From Cricetomys ansorgei (taxonomy: Eukaryota; Chordata; Mammalia; Rodentia; Nesomyidae), in contig JAMJFZ010001226.1 in the NCBI GenBank assembly GCA_026225945.1, positions 597,001-661,000 on the forward strand: a DNA stretch of 64,000 bases. The letters run 5' to 3'. The notes below the pieces were generated by a model. That model was not told where the DNA came from. It saw nothing but the letters and a program-made list of their open reading frames with translations, and did no database searches. This document shows, one piece after another, positions 46,401 through 64,000 of the stretch. The position numbers and the translations under genes were made by a program. Position 1 is the first letter of the stretch. Every line of letters starts with the position of its first letter.

Positions 46401-49060
46401 GGCTCGGCCTGCTAGGGGTAGGGTGGGGGGCTCCATTGGGTCTTCATTCCAGCTCTTTCTGCCTGGTATCTCCAGGCATGTTTTTCTCTATTTCCCACTT
46501 CTGGCTGCCTGCCTGCTTTTGTTTCAGCCCCATTTTTGTTTTTAATTTCCAGTCACTATGGTGTAAAAGGGCAGAGGAGAAAAGAACATTCCATATTCTC
46601 TAGATATTATTTACTATTTATCAGACACACGTGGTAAATAATTCACTCCGAGTGCTTATCAAGCTTGCTTACAGATTATTAATTTGAGGGTAAAGGGTTA
46701 AATGGAACTCTTACTCCAGCCCTTTTTTTTTTTTTTTTAAAGTGGTGAATTTTACATAGACAAGATGATTCATTAATCCGAATAAGCTCCCTCTTTCTTT
46801 CTGGGTCCCAATGAGAAAGGAGAGGATACAGGTTAGTTAACATCTCCCTCCAGAGGATGCTCTGGAGGATGTTCGCTGTCTCTTGTCTACAGATGGGCCG
46901 TCGTCGGCAGAAGCTGTCCTAGACTGTGTCCTCACAGTCTCGCTGGGATCTCTCTGGTCGTGGGTCTAAGCAGGAGACACCTGATACTTTTCTGTGCACA
47001 GGCCTGACCTCTGTAAACTGGAGGATAAGAACAGTGGCCTCTAGCGGGAAATAGCAGTTATGTAAAAACCAAGACAGAAAGCTTCCACAGCTGTGGGCAG
47101 ATCCTGGCGTGGGTGGAAGCTAGATGGGCGGTTTCTTGCTGATGGAAGTTTGACAGGCTGTTACAGGTCAGCTAAGCACTTCAGTCTCTGCTAGGTGTTG
47201 TCAGTAAAGGAGGCACTTTCAGGGCAGTCCCCAGAAGGAAAAGGGGGCACATTTGGAGTAGCAGGGACAATCTGTTCCTGCAGAGGTAGGGGAAAAGGGG
47301 GGCTTAGTGCTGGCACCCTGATGTCAGACTGCATGTTCTGAGCACCTGCAGTCATTCTCTTCCTAGGTTCTGGTTTCTGGTGGTTAGAAGGGAATGTAGT
47401 TTCTAGACTACCCTCTTCAACACTGCTTTTCCACCTCAGATACTACCACCTTGACCTGGTCACTATGGTCAGCTCTGGAGGTTGGAGGGTATTGCTATCC
47501 TAGTGGCAATGAGTGTCCTTACAGTGCCCATTGTCATGTCTTCTATCCCTGGGACTGTGACCACTTTTCCTCCTAGTTAGAGAACATTGCCCCACCATGG
47601 GCAGCGTTGAGCCTCCTTGTTGAGGATCTACTCCCATGACTGCTTCTACCTTAAACCCTTGGCCTCATGAACAGCTTCTCTTGATAAGTGGGCAGAGTAG
47701 TTGGCATACGCAGTGGGCTGGATGCAGGCCCAGCACTTCTGAAACCTTGCTGGTAGTCTAAAAGGACTCATGGGCTGCATACAGCCTTTTTCACTGTGAC
47801 ATTAGTCTTAGGTATGAAGCTTGAATAACAGGTTGTCTCCCCAGAAGGCCTCCAGCTCATTCATCTGGGGACCCGACAGGAGTGAGACGGTCAGGGAAGG
47901 ACCAACCTGATAATGGGTTAGTAGGCCTGGCTTGTGAAGTTTCATAGGGTAGCCATTCTCCTTCTCAAGAGCCATGTAAAAACAGTTGCCTGCCTCCTTT
48001 GCAGCTAGGTTGGCCACGTGATGATACTCTATCCAGTAGGAAGCAAGTGTTAATATCCTCAGGGAAGGGGCTTCTATTTCAGGGGCAAGTCAAGCTCTTT
48101 AAAGAGCTCACACGGTTTTTCAATGCTAACATTGGGGTTAGATGTTTCATGACTAGACTGTTGAGGTAGCCAGTCACCATAGCTGGTTACCATACCGTGG
48201 AGAAGTAGCTAGTTTGAGCGGAACTGTTCAGCTGAGTCAGCTTCCTGATACATCCCTCTGCTCTCTTCACTTTGCGTGCCCTACTCAACACACTGGCCTC
48301 CTTGGTACTTGGAGTTCACTAAGAATGCCCCATCTCAGTTTCTTTCTGATCCTAACTGTAATGCTTTCTCCCTAGGCACTCACTTGGCTAATTCCCAGAG
48401 GTCTTTGCTTAACCTCATCTTTGAATCCAATTCCAACATACACACCAGTTTCCTTACTGTCTGCCCTTTCTCCTTCACATTTGATGACTTTTTTAAATTT
48501 ATTTTTTATATGCATTGGTGTGAGGGTGTTCAATCCCCTGGAACTAGGGAGCTGCCCAGTTGTGAGCTGCCATGCGGGTGTTGGGGATCGAACCTGGGTC
48601 CTCTGGTATTGGGTGCAGTTGGCTATCTTCATCTGGGACCATGTAACTCATAAAGTGAGTTTGTATCTGGTGTGGAGGATGTGATTTGTGGTCCCCAGAG
48701 TCCCTCCGGGGGCAGAGCCAAGGAACTTCCACTTGGTAAGGTGCAGAGCCCAGGGTCACCAGAGCCCTGACTCTTGTATCTCTGTGTGCTCTGCCCCACA
48801 CCAGAAGACCCTTCCTCAGCAAGGCAGCCCGTAGCTAGAACCAAGAGGCAAGTCGGAGAGTACTGGGTGATAAAATCCCAAACACACCCGACCGTGACCC
48901 TTTATCTCCATCTCCTCTTCATTCTTGCATCACAGGGACCCCGGACTGCTGCCTTGTACAAAATGGGGAAGTAGATGTCACCTGTGAGGTCCCACTGCAC
49001 CAGCAGCAGGCAGATCTGTCCTCAGAAACAGGTGAGAGAGAACGCTGGCAGGGCTGTGAG
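43480..49060. other. Intergenic region between Sfta2 and Vars2
   Basis: No known gene. It contains a B1 at 44360-44460, an ID-like piece at 46278-46345, a 16-base T run at 46723-46738, a low-complexity SINE end at 48500-48640 and exon-like fragments at 44.7-46.0 kb discussed as a finding. Confidence 0.5.
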
Positions 49061-49066
49061 AGGAGC

Positions 49067-58769
<9,703 letters not shown>

Positions 58770-58941
58770 GGGGCTCGTCAGGGGGCCCGTCCGCCCGGGG
58801 CCGGGCGCGGTGTCACAGCGCGGGGTCACCGGCGCGCCTCCCCGCGCACCCACGACCCGCCGACGCGGACACGCCGGAGGGAAGGCGGGCTCCGGACTCT
58901 GCGTGCACACCGGAACGCCCCGGCGGTGCGCGCGCACCCGG

Positions 58942-58968
58942 GGGGCGGGGCCGCGCGGCGCGTGCGCA
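58942..58968. promoter_or_regulatory. Vars2: GC box and perfect NRF-1 site upstream of Vars2
   Basis: A GC box (GGGGCGGGG, 58942-58950) is followed by GCGCGTGCGCA at 58958-58968, the exact reverse complement of the NRF-1 consensus TGCGCAYGCGC. It lies about 190 bases upstream of the Vars2 start. NRF-1 is a known activator of nuclear genes for mitochondrial functions. Confidence 0.65.
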
Positions 58969-59050
58969 GGAGACACCCGCTCCGAGGGTGGGTACCGCGC
59001 TGGCCGGGAAGCGGCGGGCAGGCGTCCGGAGCCGCATAGTTTTCACAGTT

Positions 59051-59056
59051 TTATTA
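59051..59056 (-). terminator. Gtf2h4: Poly(A) signal of Gtf2h4
   Basis: TTTATT reads AATAAA on the gene strand, about 95 bases past the stop. It is only about 280 bases upstream of the Vars2 start codon. Confidence 0.85.
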
Positions 59057-59149
59057 AACAAGAACAGTCCCGGCGCGTACACAAAACAGACCTGAGTCGG
59101 AAGCCCGCCCGCCCGTCCGCCCGACCCCGCCCGGGCCAGGCCGGCCGGC

Positions 59150-64000
<4,851 letters not shown>

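Noticed and set aside
58770..58976. N-terminally extended Vars2 start at 58976
   Set aside because: The extra 69 residues are low-complexity translation of CpG-island sequence, and the family start aligns with the ATG at 58769.

Overview
The window is nuclear DNA of a rodent, most likely a muroid (mouse, rat, hamster or vole group). It is dense in B1, B2 and B3 SINEs, has two URR1-type hAT-Charlie elements, a few tRNA-Ala-derived ID-like SINEs and many CA arrays, and its genes have spliced mammalian structures. I cannot fix the species. By gene content and order it is the rodent counterpart of the human 6p21.3 MHC class I segment GTF2H4-VARS2-SFTA2-MUCL3(DPCR1)-MUC21-(MUC22/HCG22), written here in reverse.

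Layout from left to right. 1-3.65 kb: repeats and a 22-bp minisatellite, no gene seen. 3.67-6.43 kb, minus: a small three-exon transmembrane mucin (246 aa), a paralogue of MUC21. 6.9-15.9 kb: intergenic, with a large CA array, SINEs, a URR1 element and a perfect 25-bp inverted repeat. 15.96-20.95 kb, minus: Muc21 (846 aa, 33-bp tandem repeats). 21-29 kb: intergenic, with one short decayed mucin-like segment. 29.2-36.98 kb, minus: Mucl3/Dpcr1 (655 aa), with a 37-bp minisatellite in intron 1 and a CRE plus TATA promoter. 37-42.8 kb: repeats and a 45-bp minisatellite. 42.8-43.5 kb, plus: Sfta2 (78 aa). 43.5-49.0 kb: unassigned, with exon-like fragments. 49.07-58.77 kb, minus: Vars2 (mitochondrial valyl-tRNA synthetase, 29 coding exons, 1,057 aa). 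59.05-63.58 kb, minus: Gtf2h4 (TFIIH p52, 13 coding exons, 463 aa), whose 3' end lies about 0.3 kb from the Vars2 start in a shared CpG-rich block.

All six genes can be spliced in silico with canonical sites and matching phases into intact reading frames. The mucins and Sfta2 encode secreted or surface proteins expected on airway and other epithelia. Vars2 and Gtf2h4 are housekeeping genes. The most interesting signal is the epithelial cluster itself. The three mucins and Sfta2 share one plan: a signal-peptide exon ending in phase 1, a middle exon ending in phase 0, and a short final exon. The two MUC21-type genes also share promoter blocks, a C-terminal tail motif and a 3'-end motif. This suggests one expanded family rather than chance neighbours.
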